Source of the DNA: Terfezia claveryi
Taxonomy: Eukaryota; Ascomycota; Pezizomycetes; Pezizales; Pezizaceae
NCBI GenBank assembly: GCA_015179025.1
Contig: WHUX01000037.1
Location: 62,001-126,000 of the forward strand
Direction: 5' to 3'
Length of the DNA stretch: 64,000 nucleotides
This document shows, piece by piece, positions 37,416 to 48,546 of the stretch. The notes under the pieces were generated by a model. That model did not search any database. It had not been told where the DNA came from and saw nothing but the letters and a program-made list of their open reading frames with translations. The number at the start of each line of letters is the position of its first letter. The first letter of the stretch is position 1. The position numbers and the translations under genes are program-made.

Positions 37416-38190
37416 TGAGATTGGCCTCTTTGGGTTTTCTCTTTCTGCGAGTGCTCTTTACCTGCCGGGGAAGCGGGGGTGTATATGTTTACATTGGTAA
37501 CGTGTGAACGGTTTGTTTATTATTTTTGCTTATTCATTGGATTGGCTGGCTGCTTCACCTCTTGGGCAGTATGGAGGAGTATACCTAGGAGGATTGGTTG
37601 TTTTGCTTTGCTTGGGTTTTTTTTTTTTCTGTTTGAGCTTAGCATCCTTACTACTTTCCCGTATTGCTGTTGGAGTTCTCCCTCTTTTTTTCTTTTTGTT
37701 TTTTAGTACCTGGTTTTTCCGTGTTTGGCTATTAATTGATGACTATGATGATGGGTTTGATGATACTAGCCCTTGAGGAGTTTCCAGGGGCGGTCTCTGC
37801 TTTTTTCGTTAGTGTAATGATGCTGTTGGGATTTGGGGTCTGGAGGGGTGTGTACTAAAAAGGCTTTTTGTGTTGTATTCTTTTTTTGATACTTTAGGAA
37901 CAATGAGGCGGAAATTGTTTGACGGTTGTTTTTGAGCTTATGATACTCCGTATAATTTGGATGGAAAGGTCTATACAATAGTAATTTGTTTATATACAGT
38001 TGTGGGCAAACGCAATGGGCTTTGGGATTTTGGAAACTCGATATGCACATGCCCCCCCGTCGACGCTGCCGTCGTATAAGATCCAGCCAGTCGTATTCTC
38101 ACTCTCCCGCCTCAATAAGGGCTCCTGGCCTATATAGCCTCCATACCTCTTCCCACATTCTCCCACCCCCCAATCCCCTCATCTCCTACC
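37416..38190. other. Convergent intergenic region
   Basis: About 775 bp between MPS1 and the bL21m 3' end, T-rich (T runs near 37,618 and 37,687). Likely 3' untranslated regions. No gene. Confidence 0.6.
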
Positions 38191-38870
38191 TTATACCGAC
38201 CCCGGCGCCGCCTCCACCGCCGCCTCCACCGCCGGCGCATCGTTCACGATCAACTCTCCAATTCTCAACACTGTATACTTATGCTTACTCTTGACCGTCT
38301 TTGCCCTTCTTGTCCTCTGTTTCTTTTTAATCTTGACCCTCATCGGCTCGCTCGTAACTTCCACCACCCTAGCCCTCAGCTCGAAGAGGTTCTGGTCTAG
38401 GTACGGGAGCCTTTAATCGTGTAGTCTCTTGACCCGAGGATGGATGCGTGGGTGAGCCGGAGGATGTCGCCAACAGATACGTCGGGGAGGAGGAATGGGA
38501 GGGTCAGGGTGTCCCCAGGGGTGACAAGGAAAGGGAAGGAGTTGATGTGGATGGTTATGTAGTGGGAGGGTTGGAGGCGGAGGAGGTGGAGGAGGGTGGA
38601 GAGCTGGTATTGGTACTGTTGTTGATCTTTGGGGGGGGACTGTTGGGTACGGAGGAGGGAGGGAGGGGGAGGTGAGCTGGGTGTGGGTTGCTGGGCGGAG
38701 AGCTGTTGTAAGGTGGGAGGGGCGGTTGAGTGGTATCGTGAGCTGGTGGTGAGGATTGGGAGGAAATACGGAGAGGCGCAGAAGAAGGTTCGTGAGGGGG
38801 CTTGCCGCAGCGGCGCGCGACGGAAGAGGGTCCAACTGAGGGTGCGGAGGAGGGGGGTGTTGACGTTCAT
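38191..38870 (-). CDS. MRPL49: Mitochondrial ribosomal protein bL21m, with apparent 1-bp frameshift
   Basis: The minus strand from 38,870 reads a basic presequence (MNVNTPLLRTLSWTLFRRAP), a Gln/Pro linker and the bL21 domain: LPFLLPDVSVGDILRLTHAS, ILGSRDYTIKGS. The frame then meets a stop (RT*) near 38,397. The correct continuation, YLDQNLFELRARVVEVTSEP, MRVKIKKKQRTRRAKTVKSK and HKYTVLRIGELIVN, lies in another frame immediately next to it with no room for an intron, down to a stop at 38,191. One missing base in the CCC run at about 38,404-38,408 would restore the family's TIKGSP-aromatic pattern. So it is either an assembly error in a homopolymer or a real mutation in an essential gene; the first is more likely. 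The Ala/Val/Glu-rich C-terminal tail is repetitive. Confidence 0.85.
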
Positions 38871-39121
38871 CTTGGTCCCTTGTGGGGTTCTTACCTTTAT
38901 TGTTATTCCCCGTCATGTGCTTCGCATTCACCTTCGGTGCCTGCTGAGTCATCCTCTTGCCAAGATTTGCAACATTTCCCCTTCAACGTTCGTACTTCTT
39001 TACCAAGTCCAATACCTCAACCCCACAAAGTTGTTCTCGCCAGTGAGAACACAGTCACCAGCCTTATTCATTTTTAAGAATTCCTCTACGCTCACTGCGC
39101 TGCAGTTGAAGGGAGGTAGTC
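38871..39121. promoter_or_regulatory. Short divergent promoter, bL21m / NSA2
   Basis: 251 bp separate the two start codons. The region is pyrimidine-rich on the plus strand and serves a mitochondrial and a cytosolic ribosome-biogenesis gene, so shared control is plausible. No named site is recognised. Confidence 0.4.
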
Positions 39122-40176
39122 ATGGTGAGTCTTCACGATTGCCCCAATCTGGCCTGTACTGATTTTGGGCATTGCTGTAGCCGCAACACGAGTACGCATA
39201 TTTCTACCCCGCCACAATAGTTTCGACATAGTTATAGGTCCTAGATTCTGATATTGCTGGAACAGGTATATCGAGCGCTGGCAGAAGCAGCATGGGAAGC
39301 GGTTAGATCACGATGAGCGGAAGTGCGTTTCCCCCTCCCCAATTGCTTCTACATCCCCGCAAGGTGGTTCTAACCACCCCTTCCCCCTAACAGACGCAAG
39401 AAAGCCGCCCGTGAAGGCCACACAGCGTCCAAAGCCGCGCAATCCCTCCATGGCCTCCGCGCCAAACTATACGCCAAAAAGCGTCACGCCGAGAAGGTCC
39501 AGCTACGCAAGCAAATCAAGCAACATGAACAGAAGAACATCAAATCCTCCGGCCCCTCTGAGCCTTCCACCACTCCTCTCCCTGCCTACCTCCTCGACCG
39601 TACGCAGCCCACCTCCGCCAAGGCCCTCTCCACAGCCATCAAGCAAAAGCGTGCCGAAAAAGCCGCCAAATTCAGCGTTCCCATCCCCAAAGTCCGCGGC
39701 ATCTCCGAAGAGGAAATGTTTAAAGTCGTCAAAACTGGGAAAAAAACGGCAAAAAAAGGCTGGAAGCGAGTCATCACCAAACCCACTTTTGTTGGTCAGG
39801 ACTTTACGAGGAGACCGGTTAAGTATGAGAGGTTTATTAGGCCCATGGGGTTGCGGTATAAGAAGGCGAATGTTACACATCCAGAGTTGGGTGTTACGGT
39901 CCAGTTGCCGATTCTGAGCGTGAAGAAAAACCCACAGAGTCCGATGTACACCCAGTTGGGCGTGTTGACGAAGGGGACGATTGTGGAAGTGAATGTTAGT
40001 GAGTTGGGGCTGGTAACTGCAGGGGGGAAGGTTGTCTGGGGGAAATGGGCACAGATTACGAATAGTCCAGAGAATGATGGGTGTGTGAATGCGTGAGTTA
40101 CCCTGAGCTCCTGGTGCTTTAGGGTGTATTGTGTGCTGACTGTCGGTGATACTTGGATAGGGTATTGTTGGTTTAG
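39122..40176 (+). CDS. NSA2: Ribosome biogenesis protein NSA2 (60S assembly)
   Basis: Five exons: 39122-39124 (ATG only), 39181-39191 (11 nt), 39266-39322, 39394-40092 and 40161-40176. All introns are GT-AG and phases close, giving 261 aa, the same length as yeast Nsa2. Nsa2 acts in pre-60S particles needed for 27S pre-rRNA processing and has an eS8-like beta-barrel fold. The assembled N-terminus reads [33 protein letters not shown], matching the family; the core has [50 protein letters not shown] and [20 protein letters not shown]. The end reads NDGCVNA|VLLV, again only after splicing. Without the micro-exons a caller would start at an internal out-of-frame ATG and end four residues early. 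Confidence 0.96.
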
Positions 40177-41316
40177 TATGTTTTTTTTTTTCATGGCTGA
40201 ACTTGTGAGCTGTGCTGTGTTTATATGCCGCCCTGTTTTTTTTTAAACGCGATCAATTGTTTATTTGTGTGTTGTTCCATTACAGGTTATCAAGTGGCTT
40301 TTTATGAGAATGTTTTATTTCAAGGAGTACCAAAACTATACATTTGTCGAAACACACTTCCCACTTTCCTATCCTAATCCTCATACTCTTCAGTATACTT
40401 GGAAAATCACAAAGTAGAGAAAGATTTATCCAGGCGTTTTTGCTTACAATCGGGGAGAGAATTTGAAAGTATAATTCATTACCAACCGAGAGTATAAGGA
40501 AAAATGGCTGTACATTAGGGCAAGATCGTTTGTTCGTTTTATAGTACCCTCAATTAACACCCCCCACAACGCACACACACAGAGAGAGTGGTGCCACCAG
40601 TATCCCTTCGGGGTCTCACTAGTCTTAATGAAGCTTCAGCCTTTGTCGTCATCGCCGAGGTTAGGCCACAGTTGTGCTGCAAACATTCAGTGCGACTCTT
40701 AACCACTGGTCTTGGTATACAGGAACCCGTGAAGTGATCGCGATATATGGCTTACCGCGATGTAGAAAAGCGAGATCAAGGCCACTAACGAAGAATAGAA
40801 ATTCTGTTTGTATGATACGCACGAAGGTTACATCCCCAGATTTGTAATTTTACCCCCCTCCAAAAAAAAATGACTAAGATGAGCTTCATGGCTATCTTTG
40901 TAAGAGTTGGCCAAAATGGTGACCCCCCCCCAAAAAAAAAAAAAAAAAAAAATTGACAAAACAGGCTCAGATATCTTTTTCAATTTGGGGTTGCTTGTTA
41001 TGGTGGATTTTTGTTAGAGAATTCAATTATGTACGGTCAACATGGCATAGCGGCCAAGAAATATACTTCAGAGTTACATGCTACTAGAGGTTCTGCAACC
41101 AGACTAAGTTACTCTCCCACTTACTGCCGTAAGAGGTAAATAGGCGAGGCAGATATCGTCATGGTCACTAACCTATTTAACCCATGTAGCGTGCCAACCA
41201 GACTACCATGTAGCGCACTTTGATCCTTGGTTTTGCAAACTCAAATTGATATCTCTTGTTAGTAAGCATCAACTTGCAACGACATACGAACATGGCGATG
41301 ACTCGGACATGCTTAT
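40177..41316. other. Repeat-rich intergenic region
   Basis: No gene. Two similar C-run/A-run junctions (about 40,855-40,870 and 40,924-40,952) resemble insertion tails. One MITE-family end lies at 41,191. Confidence 0.6.
41191..41205 (-). repeat. Terminal repeat of GTCTGGTTGGCAC MITE family (single end)
   Basis: Exact GTGCCAACCAGACTA, flanked on both sides by a CATGTAGCG word (41,183-41,190 and 41,207-41,214). It lies about 110 bp before the Harbinger transposase. Confidence 0.6.
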
Positions 41317-42361
41317 GTGGGGGTACTGCTGATGGGGTATTGTGTGCAGGCAGAATCTTCCGATGATGAAGAAGAAGATAATAATAGACCACCTCTATAT
41401 CGAGCCCCAATTGCATATGAGGAAGCAGGAGTGGTCACTAGCGGATTCGGGGTGAGGGGATACTGGTGCTTGGAATACCTACGATTCTCAAGAGCGGAGA
41501 TCATGGAGCTTATCAATTATCTGGGACTGGCGGAGTGTGTTGATTCGCCAGTTAAAGCACTGGGGCGATATGTAAAGTGTGCAGAGCAAGCACTTTGCAT
41601 GTTGCCGTATCGACTGTCATCTCCGGGGTGGCTGAAGGATATGATGCATGTTTGGCTCATCATGGAGCCAAATCCCAAGCATTGTGATCGACCTTGCAAT
41701 GTTCCTCTTATGAGAAATATCACAACAGGCTTTTTTTTGATCATCAAAGACTCTCCATGTGCCAGCTCCGTGCTTACATGAGGGCAATTGATGGGACTGC
41801 GAGGAGTCCCGGGGTTCATTGACGGAACGGTTCGTCCAGTTGCAATGCCTACAAGGGAGCAGCAGCTATATTATTCAGGGCATAAGGGGTATCATGGAGT
41901 CAAGTATCAGAGCATTGTTACACCGGATGGCTTGATTAGCACATACGGTCCTAAGTTTAGCCCTACGGGAGATTGGAAGCTCTGCAAGGAATCGGGGTTG
42001 GAACAAATATTACGCCAGACCTTTGCACCAATCACCGAATTCACCGAATGAAGCCAATGAAGCCAATGCACCGAATCAGGTCTTATTTCTCTACGGAGAC
42101 CCAGCTTATGCACCTTTCTATGGAGTTAGAGCCCCCTATCGTACAGGAAGGCAAGGTCACACGCCAAACCAAGAGGCCTTCAATATAGTGATATCCAAGT
42201 ACCGAATCGTTGTGGAATGGGTGTTTGCAAATGTTTTGAATCAGTTCACATCAGGAGAGTGGAAGCGGACACAGAAAGTAGGACTTTCTCCAGTTGCAGT
42301 TAATTACATATTATCAGTCTTTCTGTGGAACTGCCAGACCTGCCTAAGACAAAGAAATTAA
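41317..42361 (+). pseudogene. PIF/Harbinger-type DDE transposase, frame-broken
   Basis: Three successive frames join into one DDE_Tnp_4-type transposase. Frame 1 (41,317-41,781) gives the N-terminal region (RGYWCLEYLRFSRAEIMELI). Frame 2 (41,788-42,051) has VPGFIDGTVRPVAMPTREQQ (first catalytic Asp) and LYYSGHKGYHGVKYQSIVTP. Frame 3 (42,023-42,361) has LFLYGDPAYAPFYGVRAPYR (second Asp), the ISKYRIVVEWVFANV segment with the Glu, and LNQFTSGEWKRTQ. The catalytic triad survives, but at least two or three frame breaks (one at the T8 run near 41,732) make the copy dead. Codon-level conservation suggests it is recent. The Myb-like gene to its right is the usual second gene of Harbinger elements. 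Confidence 0.88.
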
Positions 42362-42444
42362 ATCAGCTACCACTTTGGCAATTGAGTGTCTCCTTGGAGG
42401 CCTACCTTGCCTAACCTGATGGCTCTTTATCCTTGCCCTTCACA

Positions 42445-42580
42445 AGCTGCTCTAAAGTTGCTTGATTGGCTTCAAAACGAGAGATTTTTCTTGAAGATGT
42501 GCAACCTCGGTGGCCAATTTGGAGGTCTCGGATGAGTTCGATTGGGAGATCTCGGAGGAGCTGTTTCGGAACAGCTGCAT
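42445..42580 (-). repeat. Left arm of ~130-bp inverted repeat (C-terminal fragment of the Myb-like gene)
   Basis: On the minus strand this reads MQLFRNSSSEISQSNSSETS, then KLATEVAHLQEKSLVLKPIK and a stop. It is a diverged inverted copy of 43,375-43,505, sharing for example ATTTGGAGGTCTCGGATGAG. It represents a second partial copy of the 3' end of the Myb-like gene, placed head-on. Confidence 0.8.
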
Positions 42581-42673
42581 TTGGACGCGTAACGAATTCA
42601 AATCTCACACATGCACATAATTTATACATATACACATCATACACATCACACATACACACCACCATACCAAATA

Positions 42674-43505
42674 TGTCACAATCTTCATTCTCTACTGAAG
42701 AGCCTACCCAAGCGTCACAGCTATCTACCTCTACTGAGCTGACTGTACAGGCAATAGAGACCAAGAAAAAGCGGGTTCATTATATTCCTGAGCTAAAGCT
42801 GCTTCTGATACGTCTATGTGCTGAACACCAAGAGCGGTACCTTGAAGAGCCTACTGAATTAGCTTCCTGGCAGTTAATTACTGCACTCTTCAAGGAGATG
42901 ACAGGTCAGCAGGGGGCTGATCTACGAAAGAAGGTGAATGTGATGGTTGGAGACCGAAAGGCAGTATTGAGGCTCGGAAGTTACTCCTGCAGTATCTTTA
43001 CCTCCGACAACGGCCTTGAAACAAGCAATCGATTTCTGGATTGAGACCTGTGAGCGCCGCAATGAATTGCGTGGGACAGCTAAGGCTGAAGGCTCCGCAG
43101 AAGTCAAGAGAGAAAAGGCCATTTCCGAAGCCCTAAGAGATAACTTGACGAAACACTTATCGAAAAAGCGAGATTTTCAAGCGGTTGTTGAAGCTCATGA
43201 GGTCGTAGACCTCACCGCTCCAGGGAATGTACCTCAGAAGAGGCGTCAGATCCGTGAAAATCTACGCGCAAATACGAACAATACTGGGAGCAAAGATAAG
43301 ATGAGAGAGGACTTCAGCAAATTAACGGATGTATTCATTAATTACATGCGCAAACCATCAAAATGCAGCTGTTCCAAAACAGCCAATCAAGCTCCACCAA
43401 GACCTCCCAATCGAACTCATCCGAGACCTCCAAATTGGCCACAGAGGTTGCACATCATCAAGAAAAAATCCCTCGTTTTGAAGCCAATTAAGCAACTCCA
43501 ACTCT
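42674..43505 (+). pseudogene. Harbinger-associated Myb/SANT-like protein gene, frame-broken
   Basis: Begins MSQSSFSTEEPTQASQLSTS; then KKRVHYIPELKLLLIRLCAE and WQLITALFKEMTGQQGADLR, a Myb/trihelix-like DNA-binding region, reading to about 42,980. After a frame break the second half (43,016 on: NELRGTAKAEGSAEVKREKA, then a Lys/Arg-rich helix) continues. The natural C-terminus appears in a third frame as QSNSSETSKLATEVAHHQEK and is also present as the inverted fragment at 42,445. In PIF/Harbinger elements such a protein helps the transposase enter the nucleus and bind the ends. Frame breaks may partly be introns, but I could not place clean junctions for all. Confidence 0.65.
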
Positions 43506-43510
43506 AACAC
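43375..43510 (+). repeat. Right arm of ~130-bp inverted repeat
   Basis: Reverse complement partner of 42,445-42,580 with scattered substitutions; the two arms enclose about 800 bp with the Myb-like gene. Confidence 0.8.
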
Positions 43511-43751
43511 ACATTGTCAGTTATACGTTCCATGAATACCAGTTAGGGCATATGTCACCTCGCATGCTAATAATTAATTTCTATTTAAAAACACACCGCA
43601 AGGCTCGTAGGGGGGAACTATAGGAATGTATATATATACACCATATAGAGAGGGGGCAGCAGCAAAGCAAGGGGGTCTCCCCGAATTTCCCTTTTTAGCC
43701 CCCCTCCACATAATATTTTATTACGTGGATTTACAACATCTATTTTTAGGG

Positions 43752-45900
43752 TTAAAAAAAATAGTTAGAACTATTCTCACTTTTCCCAGCTACAAAATGG
43801 CCTCTCCATAGAGGAGATCCAGTATGATAGCCATATTCACCTGCATAGAGAATCGTTGGAGTAGTTTGCTGGCGTGCGTTAAGGGTCTTTGTCTTATCCG
43901 CAACCGTCCAAGCTCTATCGTCATAGTTGTCTCTGATTTCCGTCAGGCTATCGGCATACCTCCAGCTCAACTCGCTCAAGTTTGGTAAAGCGAACTTTGG
44001 TGCCTCGAAGGGCAGAGTAGCCGTCCAGGCTCCTCTAAGAGTCTTCAATGCTGTAATAACCTATCCATTCCAGGTGATCGCCTTGACCTTGGATGGGGCA
44101 ATGACTTGCTGAGTGTTACACCATGAAGTTCTTTCCAATAGACATCACAGCTTGCCCTGTAGTTTCATAGTTGATGACCACAAGTCCGTCTTTGTTTGAG
44201 GATGCTTTGATGGCGCTCCTACCCTCCAGGACAGTAAACACAGTTTCCCTTCCTGACCATGAATGCCGTTTCGAGAGTTCCGCCCTGTATTCCGTAGAAC
44301 ATGGCGACGGTGACATCCCGAAAGTCTTCCATGTAAATATCTCGCAGAAGAGTAGAGATCCCATGGCTTCCAAAATTATAGTCTGTCAAGTGAATCTACA
44401 GTTGATTTTGTCAGTGGCTAGTAGAATCATAATGCGGAATTGTTCCTACCTTTGAGTCCCTGCCTTTCGAACCCAACTTATTGGGCCCCAGCTGGGGGAC
44501 CGGTTATGTTACCCTGAGAAGTGGGGATGTTGAGCTTGTACTCAACAGTGGTAGTCGAGGTATGATTGGTTTTCTTCACGACCCAGAAAGTGGTCTTGCT
44601 CTTCGGATTATCAGCAACCTTTGTTACCCAAAGAACAGAATTGTCCGTCCAAGCACCACTCTTTGCATCATCCTTTGGGTCACTAGTCAAACTTGACATA
44701 AAAAAAAAATAGTTTTTCACTTTAAATTTATATGTGAATCAATTTATATTAAATATATACGTTTTCTACAGCCTGTTGATGATTTGAATTCATTGTACTT
44801 CTCAGAGGTAATTTCCCCGATTTCTTTAATTGCAAAACCATAATCATACGAGGTATATACCGCAATCTACCCCAGTTAGTTTCACCATGGACTATTGGTT
44901 ATTAGCGTATAGTTTGGGGACCATTCGCTACTGGGAAGCTTACCATACAGACGTTAAAAATTCTGACACCTATGGCAATATTGTTCATGCAGAATATATC
45001 AACCATATTATTGTTTATGGACAACCGTCGAAACCAGCTCACCCCAGTAGTCAAGTGCACCTCCTTGAAACTGTAACCCTCGGCGCAAGAAGGAAACAAA
45101 CAAGTCCACCAACCTTGCATATGGTGTACTGGGAGAAATTCACATGTGGTCATCATGCAAACTAATAGATAATCAAGTAGCTGACCAGTTATAGGGCTGC
45201 TTGCAGTCGAATCCATTAGGTTAACCATCATGTGCGTAGAGGCCCATAGCACCAATGCCGGATCCTGGGGTATACCACCCGACGGGCCACGCCTCATTAA
45301 TGGTTGTTGCTACGACAAACCTGCTGCTCTCAATTTATCAATCAGGTCTTGCATATAGGACCATTCAAACCCAGGAACTCCCGTCACAAGGTCATTCTCG
45401 CCTGGAGCATGACCTCAGGCCCCCCCTTAGTGATTTGAGCCTTAGCAATCTCATCGCCGATCATTTGAACATACGGCGTATACGCGTCAACATACGTAGG
45501 TCTGGTTGTAGGTTCTCCATTGCCCAGGGACTATTACACCCCAACCGGGAAATCCACCATCAGTGGTCTCTACATATTGTAAGCAAGAGATTGAATTTTT
45601 TACTGACGCCGGGTGAGAGACTTTACCAGCATTGGTATATGGTCCAGGCCTTGCCATCAAATAGATTCCAGATTTTTTCGCTGCTTTAAAGAATGGGTCC
45701 AACGCAAGAAAGTGAATTGCTCACGCTTATATTCCATGAGGCCCCAATGTGCATAGAACGAAACACAGTTATGTAACCCAGGGCCCTAATTTTCTGGAAG
45801 ATATCCAACCACAAGCCAGGAACTGGTAGAAGTCATGGATCAACCTACATTATAAGCTACCTTAGCAATGGTAGTAATAGGAATGAGGAATCGAATACTG
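43752..45900 (-). pseudogene. GH35 beta-galactosidase, decayed
   Basis: Minus-strand pieces follow the order of a fungal GH35 beta-galactosidase. [20 protein letters not shown] lies at about 45,775-45,720. [20 protein letters not shown] comes next (ARPGPY is a family signature), then GGFPGWGV. The jelly-roll/C-terminal parts are FTVLEGRSAIKASSNKDGLV (about 44,240-44,180), TKVADNPKSKTTFWVVKKTN (about 44,620) and SELSWRYADSLTEIRDNYDD with GYHTGSPLWRGHF (43,960-43,800). Stops, frameshifts and lost segments lie throughout. In the middle section (45,300-44,700) only short matches remain, and the region holding the catalytic glutamates cannot be recognised. The N-terminus may extend to about 46,060. 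Secreted beta-galactosidases release terminal galactose from plant polysaccharides; this copy cannot. Confidence 0.85.
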
Positions 45901-47462
45901 ACTTCTTTACTCCACAGTGCCAACCTCTCCCCATGGATGAAAGGGAATACTCATCTTAGTTGCAGATGTCTTTGAGACCGCTTGACTCCCAAGTGATCAA
46001 CTTCGTAAGATCATTTCTAGGATATTGTCCTCAGGATGGGAGCGGTGAAACTGCTGTAGCAAGAGAGAGGGCCAAAGTTAGCTGGGTCAGTGAGATTTGA
46101 TCTTCATGTTGGCCCAATTGACAATATCTTATTGAGGAAACCAGGTCGATGATTATTGGGGTTACGTACCCAAATATATGGAGGAGCTTAAATTACCGGG
46201 GAAAACACGATTGAACCGGCAATTTCTGTGAAACAATTTACCGATCTCAGGATCTTTCAGGTATAATATCTGACAAGACATTAAATGGACCTTGCCATTC
46301 ACGATGGATGTTCGCCTCGGTGTATTGCCTACTGTATGCCCTGACATCACTCGGTAAATATTATTACATCAAATATTAATTTAATTGCGCACGTTAATGT
46401 GAAGGGTATGTATATAGGCGTTGACTGAACGTAGATATGGATTAATGTCAATAGATCCGCCAATGATCTCCGCTTAAGCCTCAACCAGGTGCTTTTCCGC
46501 CGAGATGTCCGAGCTTGGCTGTTATTAAATTTAAACCGGGTGTTGAGCCTAGGCAAATATAGCTGCAGGCACCATCCTCCACATTCCATATTGACACCCC
46601 GGTACAAATATATCAAGCTAGCCTTCAACGAGAAGCTTCTAAACCTGGATCCGAGAGATCTAATAGCCATGGACAATATATATAGAAGATTCTAGAACCA
46701 TGCTGGCGAATAATGACGTTGAGTTGTTGTTCTAGATTGGAATTTCCCGAGCGATCTATACAACTTGTATGCTTTGCTAGACCTGAGTATCTGCTTCCTC
46801 AATTCTGTCTGGGTTCAAAAGTCCCTGAGATTCAATTTCAAGTACATACCTTGATTAGTCGATCGAGAGTTACGGGGTTACGCTTTTGGCTGAATGTGGA
46901 AAAGGCCATCAGGCTTAATTCAGGCTTGTAGCTATATGGTGATATTAGCATAGATATTGGTAAATTATGGTAAAAAGCAAAGCTTAAGAAAATTCCTTAT
47001 GGGGAGGAAAGATATTTGAAGTAAAAGCTGTCAGGAAGTGAAGCCTATATGTACTTAATCAGATTCGATTGGTCGACAAGTACCTCATGACAATGCAATT
47101 GTTCTGAAGAGAGGGCAATCGACAAGGGGCTTCTGCAATTGCTAGTCAGTGATTTGAAGTATCTGCACTCTGATACTGAGGCCCAGATCCGCATTAGACG
47201 TGTAGTCGTACTGCTCTAATGTGTCCTTGCCAGTTGCAGGCACTGAGATCTCAAATACTTATATGGGTTGCCACGAATAATACTTCCTGAAGCAGTTAGT
47301 TAATATCAATGAAATACCCAAACGCGGTAGTAATCATCTAGCGCGCAATAATGAAATTGCGCCGGGTCTGCTTAGGTAAGTACTATCACGACGCCCCCTA
47401 AATCGTTCTTGCTTCCATGAAAATGAGTTTATAGTACAATTGGGCATTTCTACTATTTTCTC
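45901..47462. other. No supported gene
   Basis: AT-rich sequence with short open frames on both strands (for example 46,489-46,695 plus). None is recognised. It may hold the eroded 5' end of the GH35 gene. Confidence 0.5.
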
Positions 47463-47997
47463 TCAAGAAGTTTTCGCTTTGGCAGCTTGCTTCTTCTCAT
47501 CGCCACGCTCCTTCATACCAGCACACCCGGTCATATAGCCTGCCACCTTTTCACCAGTACCCTCCACGTTGAGTATCGTTGGGCTTCGCTTTTCGTAGTG
47601 AGCCTGCTTATCCCTTTCTTCTTTCGCTAACTGCATCTCCTGCACAGCCCGTTGTTGATCCCGTTGCCCAGATTGGGTCCAAGATTGTGCCCCGGAGACC
47701 TTCCCTACTATTTCCTGCGAAGTTGGATATTTAATTTCAGCTGTATAGGGCTAACATTGCAAATCTTACCTCTGCCATACCCTTAATCCAAGTAACATGC
47801 CCGCGGACTTGCGATGCCTCCTTGGGGTCAAGGGGCTGTCCCGTTGGTCCAGCGCCCGTTGAACGCCTTGAATCCGAGGGGCCGGTTGTAGACATTGCTC
47901 TCGATATGATGACTGGCGATAATAGTTTTAAGCGCAGCGAGTATTGGAGGTCGTAGATAGATGAATTCGCAACGCGAGTCAACGTCCTTGCACTCAT
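47463..47997 (-). CDS. Small CsbD-like conserved fungal protein
   Basis: Two exons on the minus strand, 47997-47770 and 47714-47463, with a 55-bp intron (GTAAGA...CGCAG). Phase closes as KGMAE|EIVGKVSG and gives 159 aa. The N-terminal ~35 residues (MSARTLTRVANSSIYDLQYS, basic, few acids) may target mitochondria; an alternative start is the internal MSTTGPSDSRR. Then follow paired KG/GK motifs: QVRGHVTWIKGMAEEIVGKV, SGAQSWTQSGQRDQQRA, and GTGEKVAGYMTGCAGMKERG near the end, a pattern like CsbD-type stress-response proteins. Charged helices predominate, with no catalytic motif. Intact, although the region around it is full of dead elements. Family assignment is moderate; function unknown. Confidence 0.75.
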
Positions 47998-48334
47998 TCA
48001 ATATATTTAAGGCTGAAAAGCTATATATGTTGGGTTTATGAAGGCTATACTGTAAAAACTTGGACCGGGGCTTCAGTTATTTGATGGGTTGTGGATAATG
48101 ACGTCGCTAGGCTTCCTGGTGACGCAATTTGCCGTAGAGACGCTAGCGGTGTCTCGGATTTTTGAAGTCTCGCATATCTTAAGTCTCTCCGTAGTCTCTA
48201 CGGTTCTAAGGTGGCGGCATCTGCAAAATACCCGTCCGTGTACTGTAGATGCATATAAAAATTGAGTGTGGGTAGTCCTAGTGACCACCTTCGCTGGTCA
48301 CGGAACATAATGATATTTGCCATCACGATTTAAA
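47998..48334. other. Intergenic, no gene seen
   Basis: Upstream of the CsbD-like gene. Contains an imperfect GAGACTTC/GTCTCTACGG-rich stretch (48,130-48,210). Confidence 0.5.
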
Positions 48335-48546
48335 TAGTCTGGTTGGCACAACCTCTCGTAGAGAGCCATTTAAACATTTGTCAACTGTACAGGGTAGGGG
48401 CGAGGCTTAATACAAACCATTCGTGCCTGGTGAGGAAAACGGCTACTGGTCCTTTTGGAAAACACCGGCAGAATCAGGCACAAACTTTGTTTATGATTGC
48501 CCTGACCTTTCCCTATTTTCACCAGGACTCTTGCCAACCAGACTGT
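48335..48546 (+). mobile_element. MITE with GTCTGGTTGGCAC terminal inverted repeats (~210 bp)
   Basis: Left end TAGTCTGGTTGGCACAACC (48,335); right end TTGCCAACCAGACTG (48,531-48,545), the reverse complement with a mutated last base. The left TA dinucleotide fits a TA target duplication as in Tc1/mariner elements. No coding capacity. The inner CCTCTCGTAGAGAG matches the solo end at 30,648. Confidence 0.75.
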
